DNA from: Sulfitobacter mediterraneus
GTDB lineage: Bacteria; Pseudomonadota; Alphaproteobacteria; Rhodobacterales; Rhodobacteraceae
Length of the DNA: 64,000 nucleotides
Assembly: GCF_003054325.1 (NCBI RefSeq)
Contig: NZ_QBKU01000003.1
Span: 310,001-374,000 of the forward strand
Direction: 5' to 3'
The notes under the pieces are model-generated. The model was not told the DNA's origin. It saw only the letters and a program-made list of their open reading frames with translations, and searched no databases. Shown here one piece after another: positions 40,462-49,606 of this stretch (position 1 is its first letter; every line of letters starts with the position of its first letter). The position numbers were made by a program, and so were the translations under genes.

Positions 40462-42885
40462 ATGCGCACCCAGGCCCAAGCTGTCGTTATCGGAGGCGGC
40501 GTTATCGGCTGTTCTATTCTGTACCACCTGACCAAATTGGGGTGGACGGATGTTGTCCTGCTGGAGCGGGACGAATTGACCTCAGGCTCCACCTGGCACG
40601 CGGCGGCCAATATTCACGGATTGCATGACAACAACAACATCACCCGCATCCAGAACTACACAATGGATCTCTACAATGCGCTTGAAGCCGAAACCGGCCA
40701 AAGCTGCGGGGTGTTCCAGCCCGGATCGCTGTATCTAGCCCAGACCGAAGCCCGCGAACATCAGTTGCGCTTGCAGGCGGCCAAGGCCAAATACTACGGA
40801 TTAAATTTTCACGAAGTCAGCCGCGCCGAGGCTGAGGCGCTGCATCCGCTGGTTGATTATGATGGCATCCGCTGCATCATGTTTGAACCCTCTGGCGGCA
40901 ATGTGGACCCCTCTGGTGTGACCAACGCCTATGCCGTGGGCGCGCGGCAAAACGGGGCCGAGATCATCCGCTTTTGCCCGGTCACAGGTACGGAACAACA
41001 GCGTGATGGCACATGGATTGTGCGCACCGAGAAGGGCGATATTAAAACCCAATGGGTGGTAAACGCCGCTGGCCTTTGGGGGCGCGAGGTTGCCGCGTTG
41101 GCGGGGATCAAACTGCCGTTGCAACCCACAGAGCACCAGTATTTCGTGACCGAAACCATTGCCGAGATTGACGGGCTTGATCGGCGTTTGCCCTCCGTTG
41201 CCGACCGCGACGGCGAATACTACCTGCGCCAAGAGGGCAAGGGCCTGTTGGTCGGGGCTTATGAGAAAGATCTGCGGTTCTGGGCCGAAGATGGCACGCC
41301 GCAAGGCTTTGGTCATGAATTGTTTGCCGATGATCTGGAACGGATCGAAGACAACATGATGCGGGCGATTGACCGGGTGCCTGCAGTGGGCGAGGCGGGC
41401 ATCAAACGGGTGATCAACGGGCCGATGATCTGGTCGCCGGACAGCAATGTGCTGTTTGGTCCGGTGCCGGAATTGTCGAATTATTTCTGCTGCAACGGCA
41501 TCATTCCGGGCTTTTCGCAATCGGGCGGCATGGGGCTTTTGGCTGCGGATTGGATCGTCACAGGCGAAAGCCGCTATGACATGTTCGCATGGGACGTGGC
41601 GCGGTTTGGCGATTGGGCCGATGCGGCCTTTACCAAGGCGCGGGTGGGCGACCAATACGCCAACCGCTTCAAAATTCACTTCCCCAATGAGGAACGCTCC
41701 GCCGGACGTCCGATGCGCAAACGCCCCGCTTACACAGCGCAGCGCGATCTTGGCGCGGTCTTTGGCCTCAACTATGGCTGGGAAAATCCGCTGTATTACG
41801 GATACCCAGCGGGCACCGAGGACGAGACCGAAGGCTTCACCCGCCAGGGCTGGTGGGATCAGGTGGGCCGCGAATGCAAGATGCTGCGTGACAAAGCCGG
41901 GATCATCGACATCTCGAATTTTGCAAAATACGTCTGCAAGGGACCGGGGGCGGAAGACTGGCTGAACGCCATCTTTGCCAACACCATGCCGCGGGCGGTG
42001 GGCCGGTCCTGCCTGACGCCGCTGATTGGCGTGCGCGGCGGTATTGCGGGGGATTTCACCGTCACCCGCATGGCAGAAGGCGAGTTTTGGATCATCGGCT
42101 CGGGCATGGCCGAACGCTATCACGCGCGGTTCTTCAAAGAGGTGCCGCTGCCCGAGGGGACAACCTTCGAAAGCCGGACCGAGGCGGTTTGCGGGTTCAA
42201 CGTCGCGGGGCCAAAATCGCGCGAATTGCTGGGGCGGTTGACCAATACTTCGCTGGCCACGGCAGATTTCCCCTTCATGCGGTCCAAGTGGATCGAGCTA
42301 GCCGGCATCCGGGTATTGGCCCTCAGGGTGTCCTTCACCGGCGATCTGGGCTGGGAGCTGCATTGCGGCGAGGAGGATCAGGCGCAACTTTTCGCAGCAC
42401 TGATTGAGGCGGGCGCAGATTTTGGCGCAGGACCCGTGGGCAGCCGCGCATTGATGTCGCTCAGGGTTGAAAAAGGGTATGGCTCCTGGAGCCGTGAATA
42501 TTCGCCTGAATACTGGCCGCAAGAGGTCGGGTTGGACCGGCTGTGCAAGATGGACAAGGCGTTCTTGAATAAGGCCGCCGTGGCTGAGACTTTGGCCAAA
42601 ACCCCGCGCGAGCATCTGGTCATTCTGGCGTTGGATGCCGATGCGACAACGGCCTCAAACGCGGATGCCACAGGGGGCGAGCCGATCTTCAAGGATGGCA
42701 AAGGCATCGGGCGCGTCACCTCGGGCGCCTATGGCTATACAGTTGGTCAATCGCTGGCCTTGGGTTTTGTGAAAGACGCGGGGCCGGGGGACGAGGTTGA
42801 GGTTATGGTTCTGGGCCAGCCGCACAAGGCGGTGATCCTGTCCGAACCACCGTTTGATCCCAAAGGGGAAAAGCTGCGCGCCTGA
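40462..42885 (+). CDS. FAD/GcvT-domain dehydrogenase, dimethylglycine/sarcosine type (2)
   Basis: 807 aa, same architecture as its divergent neighbour: FAD motif VVIGGGVIGCSILYHLTKLG, central FAO-type domain, and C-terminal GcvT folate domain (GIAGDFTVTRMAEGEFWIIG, LRVSFTGDLGWELHCG). The flavinylation motif reads TSGSTWHAANIH, so the histidine is kept but the next glycine pair is Asn-Ile. The two proteins clearly share ancestry but differ throughout, which points to different substrates rather than a recent duplication. No heterotetrameric sarcosine oxidase genes are nearby. A copy of the interspersed repeat follows the stop codon. Confidence 0.9.
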   Translation: MRTQAQAVVIGGGVIGCSILYHLTKLGWTDVVLLERDELTSGSTWHAAANIHGLHDNNNITRIQNYTMDLYNALEAETGQSCGVFQPGSLYLAQTEAREHQLRLQAAKAKYYGLNFHEVSRAEAEALHPLVDYDGIRCIMFEPSGGNVDPSGVTNAYAVGARQNGAEIIRFCPVTGTEQQRDGTWIVRTEKGDIKTQWVVNAAGLWGREVAALAGIKLPLQPTEHQYFVTETIAEIDGLDRRLPSVADRDGEYYLRQEGKGLLVGAYEKDLRFWAEDGTPQGFGHELFADDLERIEDNMMRAIDRVPAVGEAGIKRVINGPMIWSPDSNVLFGPVPELSNYFCCNGIIPGFSQSGGMGLLAADWIVTGESRYDMFAWDVARFGDWADAAFTKARVGDQYANRFKIHFPNEERSAGRPMRKRPAYTAQRDLGAVFGLNYGWENPLYYGYPAGTEDETEGFTRQGWWDQVGRECKMLRDKAGIIDISNFAKYVCKGPGAEDWLNAIFANTMPRAVGRSCLTPLIGVRGGIAGDFTVTRMAEGEFWIIGSGMAERYHARFFKEVPLPEGTTFESRTEAVCGFNVAGPKSRELLGRLTNTSLATADFPFMRSKWIELAGIRVLALRVSFTGDLGWELHCGEEDQAQLFAALIEAGADFGAGPVGSRALMSLRVEKGYGSWSREYSPEYWPQEVGLDRLCKMDKAFLNKAAVAETLAKTPREHLVILALDADATTASNADATGGEPIFKDGKGIGRVTSGAYGYTVGQSLALGFVKDAGPGDEVEVMVLGQPHKAVILSEPPFDPKGEKLRA

Positions 42886-42910
42886 CGGGGCGCAATGTCA
42901 AGTGAAAGCG

Positions 42911-42964
42911 CCGGGGGTTTTGCACCCCCGGACCCCCGCAGAGTATTTGATGCCAAAAAGGGGG
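42911..42964 (+). repeat. Interspersed palindromic repeat, copy B
   Basis: CCGGGGGTTTTGCACCCCCGG hairpin region (42911-42931; stem CCGGGGG/CCCCCGG) followed by ACCCCCGCAGAGTATTTGAT and GCCAAAAAGG (42952-42961). Same block order as copy A; it lies between the convergent dehydrogenase and CorC genes and may act as their shared terminator. Confidence 0.7.
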
Positions 42965-42973
42965 AAGCCCGCC

Positions 42974-44281
42974 TCAGAGCGGGCGGATTTTCAATTGCGC
43001 AATGCGGTTGCCGTCCTTGGCCATCACTTCGAACCGGAAGCCATGGAAGCTGAAGACTTGACCCGGGGTCGGGATCATCTGCGCCTCATGGATTACCAGA
43101 CCGGCAACGGTATTGGCCTCGTCATCGGGCAGAGACCAATCTGTGGCGCGGTTCAAATCGCGGATGGTCATGGCGCCATCGACGTAATGATGCCCGTCCT
43201 CAGCCGGGGTCACGTGGTGATCGGCGTCGGGGTCAAATTCATCGGTGATCTCGCCGACAATTTCCTCAAGGATGTCTTCGAGGGTGATCAGACCCTGAAG
43301 CGAGCCATATTCATCCACCACCAGCGCAAAATGGGTGCGGCGGCGCAGAAACTGGCGCATCTGTTCATCCAGCGTTGAGGTTTCGGGCACGAAATAGGGC
43401 TTCATCGCCACGCTGACCACGTTGAAGTTCTTCAGCGCCGCCGCTTCGCCATCCGGGCCGCCGATCAGCTTGTACATCGCCCGCAGCAGATCTTTGGCAT
43501 GCACCACGCCGATGATGTTTTCAGGATCATCACGGTAGACCGGCAGCCGCGTGTGGTTGGATTGCAGGCATTGTTCAAGAATATCAGAGGGTTCTGCCTG
43601 AGCATCGATCATCTCAATGCCGGAACGGTGCAGCATGATTTCTTCAACCACCCGTTCGCGCAGGTCGAGCGCACCCAAAATCCGGTCCCGGTCTTCTTTT
43701 TCCACCACCCCTTCGGAATGCCCCAACTGCAAAGCGCCAGCGATTTCCTCGCGCACCGCGAGGATGTTGCTGTCGGGGTCAATGGTCACACCAAAAATCC
43801 GCAGAATGGCACGCACAAACAGGCGTACCGCGCTGACCACTGGGGCAAAGACCAGCACAACCAGCGCGATTGGCCGCGAGACCAAAGCGGCGGCGCGTTC
43901 TGCATTGGTGATTGCATAGGTTTTTGGCAGCACCTCGGCAAAGACCAGCACCAGCAGTGTCATCACCAGCGTGGCCAGCGCCACACCGGATTCGCCAAAA
44001 AGCCGCGTGAACATCGCAGTGGCCAGCGAGGCGGCGAGAATGTTCACCAGATTGTTGCCCAGCAGGACCGAGCCAATCAGACGTTCATTGTCTTCGGTGA
44101 TCTTGAGCGCCCGCGTCGCCCCGCGCGAGCCCTTGTCAGCCTGCGCACGCAATTTCCCCCGCGAGGCCGCCGTCAGGGCCGTCTCGGAGCCGGAGAAAAA
44201 GCCGGAGAGAACAAGCAGGAACAAGATGATGCTGCTGCTGATCCAAAAAGCGCCATCAAGAATAGGTGCGCTGGGTTCCAT
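42974..44281 (-). CDS. HlyC/CorC family transporter (CNNM-CBS protein)
   Basis: 435 aa with an N-terminal DUF21/CNNM membrane domain of three to four helices (FFSGSETALTAASRGKL, LIGSVLLGNNLVNILAASLA, LVLVFAEVLPKTYA), two CBS domains (MLHRSGIEMIDAQ and VPETSTLDEQMRQFLRRRTHFALVVDEYG in outline) and a C-terminal CorC/HlyC domain (VDGAMTIRDLNRATDW). The family mediates magnesium or cobalt efflux and homeostasis. The start at 44281 gives a short N-terminus before the first helix. Divergent from the phosphoesterase gene. Confidence 0.92.
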   Translation of the reverse strand: MEPSAPILDGAFWISSSIILFLLVLSGFFSGSETALTAASRGKLRAQADKGSRGATRALKITEDNERLIGSVLLGNNLVNILAASLATAMFTRLFGESGVALATLVMTLLVLVFAEVLPKTYAITNAERAAALVSRPIALVVLVFAPVVSAVRLFVRAILRIFGVTIDPDSNILAVREEIAGALQLGHSEGVVEKEDRDRILGALDLRERVVEEIMLHRSGIEMIDAQAEPSDILEQCLQSNHTRLPVYRDDPENIIGVVHAKDLLRAMYKLIGGPDGEAAALKNFNVVSVAMKPYFVPETSTLDEQMRQFLRRRTHFALVVDEYGSLQGLITLEDILEEIVGEITDEFDPDADHHVTPAEDGHHYVDGAMTIRDLNRATDWSLPDDEANTVAGLVIHEAQMIPTPGQVFSFHGFRFEVMAKDGNRIAQLKIRPL

Positions 44282-44369
44282 GGGTGTTGATATCCGTTTG
44301 TTTCACTGTAGCAGTGGTTATGGGCATCATGGGCATGTCATTCAAGGGTGTGCGGGAAGGACGGGCGCA

Positions 44370-45188
44370 ATGCGGCATGTAGATTTGGGTGTTTTGGATG
44401 ATCCGGTCTTGTTGTTTGGCGGCCCCTATTCAAATGCACAGGCTTTGGGCGCGCTCTTTGCTGCGGCTCAAGATCGCGGCATTGCCCCGCATCAGATGAT
44501 CTGCACGGGCGACATCGTGGCCTATTGCGGCGCGCCGCAGCGGACCACGGCGATGATCCGCGCGATGGGCTGTGCGGTGGTGGCTGGCAACTGCGAAATC
44601 CAGTTGGGCAGCGGCGCGGCGGATTGTGGCTGCGGGTTTGAGGATGGCACGGCCTGCGATTTGTTGAGCGCCCGGTGGTATGGATATGCTGCCCAAGCGC
44701 TCAGCGGTGCGGACAGGATCTGGATGGCGGCGCGGCCTGACATGATCAGTTTTTATCATCAGGGTGCACGCTATGCGGTGATCCATGGCGGTGTCCGGGA
44801 TGTGGCGCGTTTTGTTTGGGAGATGTCTCCGGAGAGCCACTTTTTGGATGAATGGGACACATTGGAACAACAGATCGGCGCGATAGATCACATCATTGCA
44901 GGCCATTGCGGCATTCCGTTTCTGAAAACAACGCCAAGGGGGCAATGGATCAACGCGGGCGTGATCGGCATGCCGCCGCACGACGGACGGCAACAGACGC
45001 GATTTGCACTGCTCGATGGCGGCGAGGTGCAGTTTCACCGGCTCAGCTATGATGTTGAGGCCGCGCAGGCCGATATGACTGCGGCGGGATTGCCGGAGGA
45101 TTACAAAACCGCGCTGCGCACCGGCTATTGGCCGTCCGAGGATGTTTTGCCCGCCGCTTTGCGCTTTGGGGCGTCGGCCAAGGGGTGA
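44370..45188 (+). CDS. Calcineurin-like metallophosphoesterase
   Basis: 272 aa. The start at 44370 has GGAAGG nine bases upstream; an open frame further upstream is antisense to the CorC gene. Metal-site motifs: CTGDIVAYCGAP (GD), VAGNCEIQ in place of the GNHE motif, VIHGGVRDV, and AGHCGIPF (GHxx). The first motif, usually DxH, reads GGPYSNAQAL, so a metal ligand appears to be altered. Relatives hydrolyse phosphodiesters or phosphoproteins. The 3' end overlaps the convergent xerD gene by 64 bases. Confidence 0.82.
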   Translation: MRHVDLGVLDDPVLLFGGPYSNAQALGALFAAAQDRGIAPHQMICTGDIVAYCGAPQRTTAMIRAMGCAVVAGNCEIQLGSGAADCGCGFEDGTACDLLSARWYGYAAQALSGADRIWMAARPDMISFYHQGARYAVIHGGVRDVARFVWEMSPESHFLDEWDTLEQQIGAIDHIIAGHCGIPFLKTTPRGQWINAGVIGMPPHDGRQQTRFALLDGGEVQFHRLSYDVEAAQADMTAAGLPEDYKTALRTGYWPSEDVLPAALRFGASAKG

Positions 45189-46099
45189 TGATCCAGAACC
45201 AGCTCTGACAACCGTTCTTGCAAGACATGGGTGTAAATCTCGGTCGTGGCCACATCGGCATGACCGAGCATTGTCTGGATCGCCCGCAGATCGGCACCAT
45301 GGGCCAACAGATGCGTGGCAAAGGCGTGGCGCAGGGTGTGCGGCGTGACCTTGGAAGGATCAACACCGCCCGCAACGGCAAATTCCTTGATCAGCAAATA
45401 GAACCGATGCCTCGTCAAATGGCCTGATGCGCCACGCGACGGGAACAGGAACCGTGATACGGGTTTGCGCAGCTTTTCCGCCGCGGCATCCTGCGTGTCA
45501 CGTTCGCGCAACCATTCGGTCAATGCCTCGCGGGATGGAGGCGATAGCGGAACTATGCGTTCTTTGCCGCCTTTTCCCATAATCAGCAGCAAGCGCGGAT
45601 CACCGCGTGTGGCACTGACAGGCAGGCTAACCAACTCACTCACCCGCATGCCGGTGGCATAAAGCAGCTCCATCAGGCAGGTATTGCGGTTCTGGTCCGA
45701 TTTGCTGCGACCGGAATTGCGGGCCGCATCCAGCAGGGCATCGACTTCGGCCTCGCTCAGGATCTTGGGCAGACGCTTGTCCTGCCCAGGACCGGCGATC
45801 TGGATTGCGGGATTGTCACTGCGCAGGCCCTCTTCAAAGGCAAAGCGATACAGCTGTTTTATCGCCGACAAGCGCCGCGCACGGGTAGATTTGGCCAAAC
45901 CCTGCGCATCGCAATACACCAGATAGTCCTCAACATCCGAACGCGCCGCATCTTCGAAATCGCGGGCGCGGCCCGCCAAAAACAGATCAAAATCCTTCAG
46001 ATCCCGGCCATAGGCCAATTGCGTGTTGGTCGCGGCGCCCAATTCAGCGGCCTGCGCCTCAAGAAAGGAAGAAATCCAGTGGAAGGTGGCGGTTTGCAT
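45125..46099 (-). CDS. xerD: Tyrosine recombinase XerD (chromosome dimer resolution)
   Basis: 324 aa. An N-terminal SAM-like DNA-binding domain (residues about 5-90) is followed by the catalytic domain with Arg in ATGMRVSELVSL, Lys in GKGGKERIVPL, HTLRH, His in LGHADVATTE and the nucleophile Tyr289 in EIYTHV. The set is complete. Sequence and housekeeping context (just downstream of an exported protein gene, with aroK and aroB beyond) point to the Xer dif recombinase rather than a phage integrase. A short non-conserved tail follows HPLADAPKR. Confidence 0.9.
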   Translation of the reverse strand: MQTATFHWISSFLEAQAAELGAATNTQLAYGRDLKDFDLFLAGRARDFEDAARSDVEDYLVYCDAQGLAKSTRARRLSAIKQLYRFAFEEGLRSDNPAIQIAGPGQDKRLPKILSEAEVDALLDAARNSGRSKSDQNRNTCLMELLYATGMRVSELVSLPVSATRGDPRLLLIMGKGGKERIVPLSPPSREALTEWLRERDTQDAAAEKLRKPVSRFLFPSRGASGHLTRHRFYLLIKEFAVAGGVDPSKVTPHTLRHAFATHLLAHGADLRAIQTMLGHADVATTEIYTHVLQERLSELVLDHHPLADAPKRKAAGKTSSDGQ

Positions 46100-46102
46100 C
46101 GC

Positions 46103-47659
46103 TCAGGCCTCCAACACCAAGACTTGCAAGGCCGCCCGGCGCGCGGTGTCTTCGAGCCCAAGCGCCCGCAGTGTCGCCAGCGCATCGCGCAATGCTGCAG
46201 CATCGCCGTTTGCGCCTTGTTGCAAAAGGCCCAGCAGCACAAGAATGCTTTCCCCCAGCCGGTTCTGAGCAACGTTTGCAATCAGGTCTGCGCGGGGACT
46301 AGCCTCTGAAAAGGCATCATAAATCGCACCTGAAAGCGGTGCATCGGGCCGCCGGTCCGGCACTTCGCCCTTGGCAATCAAATCGGCAAAGCCGCCATCT
46401 GGCGCAGCGGCGCTTTCATAATTGGGTGACAGCAACATGACCTTTTTCGCGATCTCCCCGGCGCTTCCGTGCAAGTCAAAGGCCGCCAGCTTTTCGTAGA
46501 ACAAGCTTGAAAACGTCACTTCCAAACCGGCGCTGCCCATGGCCGACCAGACCGCCGGAAGGGTCTTGGCAACGGCCTCTGCACTGCCGGTGGACAGGGC
46601 TGTCTCAAACCGTTGCAAGGCCGCGACCCGATCCCAAATGCCGCCCGACGCGGCGGGCGATCGGTCTGTGTAGAGGCCCAGCAAACGGTTGTCCGGCAAT
46701 GCGCCTGCGCGGGTCAACCGCTCTGCCGCTTCCAACTGCGCCTTCCATCCGGCCAGATCGCGCAGATCTGCAACGGCAAAGGCGCGGGGCAAATTCCGGG
46801 TCGGTTGCGGCTCTCCGATCGCTTCGAACAGCCGAAAACTCAACGGATCCATCTTGCGCGGCGCGGGCAGGGCGGCGGCCTCTTCAAAGGCGTCGGGATG
46901 CAGAAACCTGTCTGCAAGATCCAGCTTTTCAGGGCTCATCAATCCCAAGGCCTGTGCCGACCCAAAGGTCAGCGATGCATTGTCCCATTTCTGATCGCGC
47001 GCCGCACAAAAAATCCGTGTGCCATAATCAGCCGTCAGATGCGCCGACCGCGACAGCATATTGCAAGCGCGATCTTCGGTTCCGGTGAGCAGGCTGATCT
47101 GCATCCACAGATCAAAATGGGCTGCGCTGGTTGTTACGTTGGCCTGCTCGACCAGGGAAAGCGCAGGATCAAGAGCGCCTTCTTTCAACAGCTTCTCAAC
47201 CCGCAAAAGCGCCAAAGCATCCCCGGCTGCGCTGCCGCCTTTGGGCGCTTGCGCCTCCGCCAATAGGACTGTGAACAACAGCGATTGCGCGGCTGGCAGG
47301 CGCAAGTCCGGCAATGCTTCGATCAATGTTTTCAATCGGTTGACATCACTTCCGGCCCAAAGACCGGGCGGCAGTCCGGTGATCCCGGAAGGCACAAGCC
47401 CAATCTCGCGCGGCGCCCCATCGCCAAGAGGGATAACAGACACCTCCGGTACGCTGCCGGTTTTGGCCACAGGAACCTCGTCGATGATCAAGCTACGGGG
47501 TTGAGATCGGGGTGCCGCGGTCCCTTGGGTGCCAAGCCAATCTATCACTGAAAGCGGGGCAGCGGGTGCCGGCTGCTGTGCTGCCAAAGGAAGCGCGGCC
47601 AAAAGAACGCTTGTCGCCGCGACAATGCGCATGTTCGAGAATTGGCGGCGGCGCAACAT
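46103..47659 (-). CDS. Exported helical-repeat protein of unknown function
   Basis: 518 aa from the ATG at 47659. The N-terminus (MLRRRQFSNMRIVAATSVLLAALPLAAQ) is a signal peptide, with cleavage expected near LAAQ; a start at the second Met is also possible. The mature protein is Ala/Leu-rich and helical throughout, like TPR or Sel1-type solenoids (ALALLRVEKLLKEGALDPAL, LGESILVLLGLLQQGANGDA). No catalytic motif is seen. It sits between a 49-residue membrane protein gene (4-base gap) and xerD (3-base gap), forming a tight three-gene unit. Conserved hypothetical in Rhodobacterales by my recollection only. Confidence 0.75.
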   Translation of the reverse strand: MLRRRQFSNMRIVAATSVLLAALPLAAQQPAPAAPLSVIDWLGTQGTAAPRSQPRSLIIDEVPVAKTGSVPEVSVIPLGDGAPREIGLVPSGITGLPPGLWAGSDVNRLKTLIEALPDLRLPAAQSLLFTVLLAEAQAPKGGSAAGDALALLRVEKLLKEGALDPALSLVEQANVTTSAAHFDLWMQISLLTGTEDRACNMLSRSAHLTADYGTRIFCAARDQKWDNASLTFGSAQALGLMSPEKLDLADRFLHPDAFEEAAALPAPRKMDPLSFRLFEAIGEPQPTRNLPRAFAVADLRDLAGWKAQLEAAERLTRAGALPDNRLLGLYTDRSPAASGGIWDRVAALQRFETALSTGSAEAVAKTLPAVWSAMGSAGLEVTFSSLFYEKLAAFDLHGSAGEIAKKVMLLSPNYESAAAPDGGFADLIAKGEVPDRRPDAPLSGAIYDAFSEASPRADLIANVAQNRLGESILVLLGLLQQGANGDAAALRDALATLRALGLEDTARRAALQVLVLEA

Positions 47660-47663
47660 CAGA

Positions 47664-47813
47664 TCATTCCGCGACCAAAGTGACCGGAACGTGGGTTTCC
47701 ACCTGATCGGGGCTAAAATCGGCCCCAAAAAACGGCCCGATATAAGCATAGCCGATCAACCCAATACATCCGATGATCAGGAGATATATCAGCAGTTTGA
47801 TCAATTTGCCCAT
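47664..47813 (-). CDS. Small single-helix membrane protein (49 aa)
   Basis: ATG at 47813, TGA at 47664-47666. The product begins MGKLIKLLIYLLIIGCIGLI, one strong membrane helix with a basic N-terminus, then GYAYIGPFFGADFSPDQVETH and ends TLVAE. It precedes the exported helical protein by four bases and is divergent from aroK, so it is likely the first gene of a small-exported-xerD transcript. Too short for most gene finders, but its frame, spacing and membrane helix support a real gene. Function unknown. Confidence 0.72.
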   Translation of the reverse strand: MGKLIKLLIYLLIIGCIGLIGYAYIGPFFGADFSPDQVETHVPVTLVAE

Positions 47814-47885
47814 GATGTGCCCGTTTGTTTTTTGCTTTGTTCCTCAATCTATATATGGCCTTTTGGGTAAGATCACGTCATTCAG

Positions 47886-48488
47886 ATGAAAATGAGCAAA
47901 ATTGAGCAAACCATGGCCGATGACCACACGTCAGCCCCGCGTTACCGTCTGAAAAAGACCGCTGTGATGGTGGGCATGATGGGCGCGGGCAAGACAGCGG
48001 TGGGTCGGGCTTTGGCGGCCAAGCTGGGCGTACCTTTCCTTGATAGTGACGCAGAGATCGAACGCGCGGCCAATTTAACGGTGCCGGAAATCTTTGACCG
48101 CGATGGCGAGGTCTTCTTTCGCAAGCGGGAGGCCGAGGTGATTTCACGTTTGCTGGACAGTGAACGGGGCATTTTATCAACTGGCGGCGGTGCGTTTCTG
48201 GCCGATGAGAACCGGACAAACATTTCCGCGCGGGGCGTTTCGGTTTGGCTGAACGCGGATATCGAATTGCTTTGGAACCGGGTGCGGCACAAGGATACCC
48301 GGCCACTGCTGCGCACCGCAGATCCCAAAGCGACGCTCACCTCGATTTATGATGCCCGTGTTCCTGTCTATCAAAAGGCCGATTTATCAGTCACTTGTCT
48401 TCCAAACCTCACAATAGAACAGATGGCGGACCGGGTGCTTGACGTGCTTTTGACCCGGCCGGATGTACTGGAGAAAATCAATGCTTGA
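47886..48488 (+). CDS. aroK: Shikimate kinase
   Basis: Phosphorylates shikimate in the chorismate pathway. 200 aa from the ATG at 47886; ATGs at 47892 and 47913 are also possible since no start has a clear ribosome site. Walker A is GMMGAGKTAVG, the shikimate/Mg site DSDAEIE, the substrate loop STGGGAF, and the lid arginines lie in RHKDTRPLL. The gene overlaps aroB by eight bases, the classical aroKB arrangement. Confidence 0.95.
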   Translation: MKMSKIEQTMADDHTSAPRYRLKKTAVMVGMMGAGKTAVGRALAAKLGVPFLDSDAEIERAANLTVPEIFDRDGEVFFRKREAEVISRLLDSERGILSTGGGAFLADENRTNISARGVSVWLNADIELLWNRVRHKDTRPLLRTADPKATLTSIYDARVPVYQKADLSVTCLPNLTIEQMADRVLDVLLTRPDVLEKINA

Positions 48489-49596
48489 AACCGTTCGTGT
48501 CGATCTGCCGGGACGGGCCTATGATGTGTGTATTGGCCCCGGTCTTTTGCAAACCGCGGGCGAGCGGATTGCGCCGCTTGGCGGCCGCAAAAAGCTTTGC
48601 GTGGTCACGGATCACACGGTTGCGGCGCTGCATTTGGAGACACTGCGCGACGGCCTGGGCGCGGCAGGTTTGGACATGGAAGTGTTGGAACTGCCGCCGG
48701 GGGAAGGCACAAAATCTTGGCCGTTTCTAAGCCAGACTGTTGAATGGCTTCTCGACCAGAAGGTGGAGCGCGGCGATATTGTGATCGCGTTTGGCGGTGG
48801 GGTGATCGGCGATTTGGTCGGCTTCGCGGCGGCAATTCTGAGGCGCGGTGTGCGGTTTGTTCAAATCCCCACCTCGCTGCTGGCGCAAGTTGACAGCTCG
48901 GTTGGGGGCAAGACCGGCATCAACGCACCGCAGGGCAAAAACCTGATCGGGGCATTCCATCAGCCCTCGTTGGTTTTGGCGGACACTTCTGTTTTGAACA
49001 CCATGACTGCGCGGGATTTTCTCGCCGGATATGGTGAGGTGGTCAAATATGGGCTCTTGGGCGCGGCTGACTTTTTTGAATGGTTGGAAGTTCAAGGACC
49101 GGCGCTTGCGGCGGGGGACATGGCGGCACGTGTCGAAGCGGTGCGCAAATCAGTGCAGATGAAAGCCGACATTGTGGTCCGGGATGAGACCGAACAAGGC
49201 GACCGTGCCTTGTTGAACCTGGGCCACACATTCTGCCACGCCTTGGAGGCGGCCACCGGGTATTCCGACCGTTTGATGCATGGGGAAGGGGTGTCTATCG
49301 GCTGTGCATTGGCGTTCGAATTGTCGGCGCGGATCGGCCTTTGTGCGCAAGAAGACCCAAGCCGGGTACGGGCGCATCTCAAGGCGATGGGAATGAAAAC
49401 CGATTTGGCCGATATTGGGGGAGAGCTGCCGGACGCGCAGGGATTGCTTGACCTGATGGGGCAAGACAAAAAGGTGATCAAGGGCAGGCTAAACTTCGTT
49501 CTGGCCCGCGGCATCGGTAAGGCATTCGTTACATCAGAAGTGCCAGAAGACGCTGTGCTGAAAACACTGTCTGATGCATTGGCTGCACGCGGTTAA
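48481..49596 (+). CDS. aroB: 3-dehydroquinate synthase
   Basis: Converts DAHP to 3-dehydroquinate with NAD and a divalent metal. 371 aa. The start at 48481 lies within the last codons of aroK and has GGAG eight bases upstream. NAD-binding and catalytic segments are present: PPGEGTKSW, FGGGVIGDLVGFAA, PTSLLAQVDSSVGGKTGIN, the metal-site GYGEVVKYGLL, and GHTFCHALE and HGEGVSIG with zinc ligands. It ends ten bases before the convergent chemoreceptor gene. Confidence 0.95.
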   Translation: MLETVRVDLPGRAYDVCIGPGLLQTAGERIAPLGGRKKLCVVTDHTVAALHLETLRDGLGAAGLDMEVLELPPGEGTKSWPFLSQTVEWLLDQKVERGDIVIAFGGGVIGDLVGFAAAILRRGVRFVQIPTSLLAQVDSSVGGKTGINAPQGKNLIGAFHQPSLVLADTSVLNTMTARDFLAGYGEVVKYGLLGAADFFEWLEVQGPALAAGDMAARVEAVRKSVQMKADIVVRDETEQGDRALLNLGHTFCHALEAATGYSDRLMHGEGVSIGCALAFELSARIGLCAQEDPSRVRAHLKAMGMKTDLADIGGELPDAQGLLDLMGQDKKVIKGRLNFVLARGIGKAFVTSEVPEDAVLKTLSDALAARG

Positions 49597-49606
49597 GATC
49601 CTTTCA

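Noticed and set aside
45125-46099. Phage or island integrase
   Set aside because: Typical XerD sequence in a housekeeping neighbourhood, with no tRNA or att site adjoining.
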